Translations under genes and position numbers: made by a program
Notes under the pieces: generated by a model
The model's input: only the letters and a program-made list of their open reading frames with translations
What the model was told of the DNA's origin: nothing
Databases searched by the model: none
Origin: Ophiosphaerella korrae
Lineage: Eukaryota; Ascomycota; Dothideomycetes; Pleosporales; Phaeosphaeriaceae
NCBI GenBank assembly: GCA_028456385.1
Contig: JALNQF010000243.1
Span: 1 to 62,457, forward strand
Reading direction: 5' to 3'
DNA length: 62,457 bases
In this document: positions 61,886 to 62,457 of the stretch, piece by piece
Numbering within the stretch: the stretch's first letter is position 1
Layout of the letters: each line of letters opens with the position of its first letter

Positions 61886-62457
61886 ACACGTATAATATAT
61901 ATATAAAGTACTAGAAAGGCTAGTAAAAAATAAACTATTTCTTAAAATAAAAAAATAGACTTCCTTAGATTTATTATTAAACTAGGAAAAATAAAGATTA
62001 ACCTAGAAAAGATTAAGTTAATTAATAAATAGCTAATATATAAAAATCTAAGAGAAGTATAATAATTTTATAAGCTAGTAAACTTTTATAAAAAGTTTAT
62101 AGTAAAATAGTCTAAAGATATAAAACTTATAATAAAACTTATAAAAAAAGATATACTATTTAAATAGATAAAGGAATATATTAAAGTATTTAATAAGATT
62201 AAAAGAAAGTTTATAAAAAACCTAGTTATTAGAATATATAACCTAGACCTACTAGTAATAGTAAAAATAGATATATCTAACTTAGTCTATAGAATAGTAC
62301 TAATATAATAAGATCTAAAGACTAAATAAAAATACTTAGTTAAATACTTCTCTAAGAAAATAAAGCTAGTAGAGCTTAACTACTTAATCTATAATAAAGA
62401 GATACTAGTAATCTATAAAGTATTTAAATAATAGAGAGTATACTTATAAAAAGTAAA
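61886..62457 (+). pseudogene. Element D RT end and RNase H, cut by the window edge
   Basis: D resumes with ACACGTATAATATATATATAAAGTACTAG, continuing the RT sequence broken at 25714. The C-terminal RT thumb and then RNase H (KIDISN near 62265; the stretch corresponding to YFSKKIK near 62345) are readable with TAA/TAG at Gln-like sites. The copy shows a short deletion relative to A, C and G near 61945: the codons for the 'KCEFYIKE' segment are missing between the AAAATAAAAAAA run and ATAGACTTCC. The rest of D and the 3' end of B lie beyond the window. Confidence 0.85.

Noticed and set aside
1..62457. Mitochondrial, apicomplexan or bacterial AT-rich origin
   Set aside because: The composition is explained by CpA to TpA change of recognisable LTR retrotransposons; no mitochondrial or prokaryotic genes or RNA genes are present.

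Overview
This window is a gene-free, AT-rich block from a filamentous ascomycete (Pezizomycotina). It consists almost entirely of LTR retrotransposons inserted into one another and then mutated by repeat-induced point mutation (RIP). The evidence for RIP is direct. CpA and TpG dinucleotides are nearly absent and TpA is in excess on both strands, while CpG is still common. Former Gln codons read TAA/TAG, Cys codons read TAC/TAT and ATG reads ATA. No intact protein gene, tRNA or rRNA was found. The genus cannot be told from the sequence.

The boundaries can be resolved to the base from LTR pairs and target-site duplications (TSDs). Positions 1-470 hold a decayed pogo/CENP-B-type transposase tail. 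Element B (Ty3/Gypsy) inserted into it at 471. B carries three insertions near its 5' end: A (550-7585, TSD AGTAA) in its LTR, C (8079-21946, TSD AGTTA) in its leader/gag, and D (from 22049, running off the right edge) in gag. C is split in its integrase by a Ty1/Copia element, I (13202-19989, TSD AATTA). D is split in its reverse transcriptase by the minus-strand element E (25715-61885, TSD ATACG/ACACG). E carries two insertions of a larger Gypsy family with 4-bp TSDs: F (27708-45826, plus strand, TSD CTAG) and H (48777-59790, minus strand, TSD GTAT). F is split downstream of pol by G (35300-42376, minus strand, TSD CTAAA). The deepest chain is pogo remnant < B < D < E < F < G.

Three families are present. 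(1) A/B/C/D/E/G are related chromoviruses of about 7.0-7.1 kb: LTR, gag with two zinc knuckles, protease, RT, RNase H, DD35E integrase, chromodomain, then a 3' region of about 650 bp with unexplained open frames. (2) F/H are Gypsy elements of about 11 kb with a YVDD-type RT, a tandem-repeat leader and an extra sense-strand frame of roughly 700 codons after pol. (3) I is a Copia element primed by the anticodon arm of initiator tRNA-Met, with a probable antisense gene after pol. With the nested insertions removed, copies of a family have nearly equal lengths (C 7075 and G 7077; A 7036 and E 7030; F 11037 and H 11014 bp). The two LTRs of every complete element are equal in length to the base, so decay has been almost purely by substitution.

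The most interesting content is not gag-pol but the accessory frames after pol in all three families. G keeps clearly more CpA/TpG than its hosts, as expected for the last insertion.
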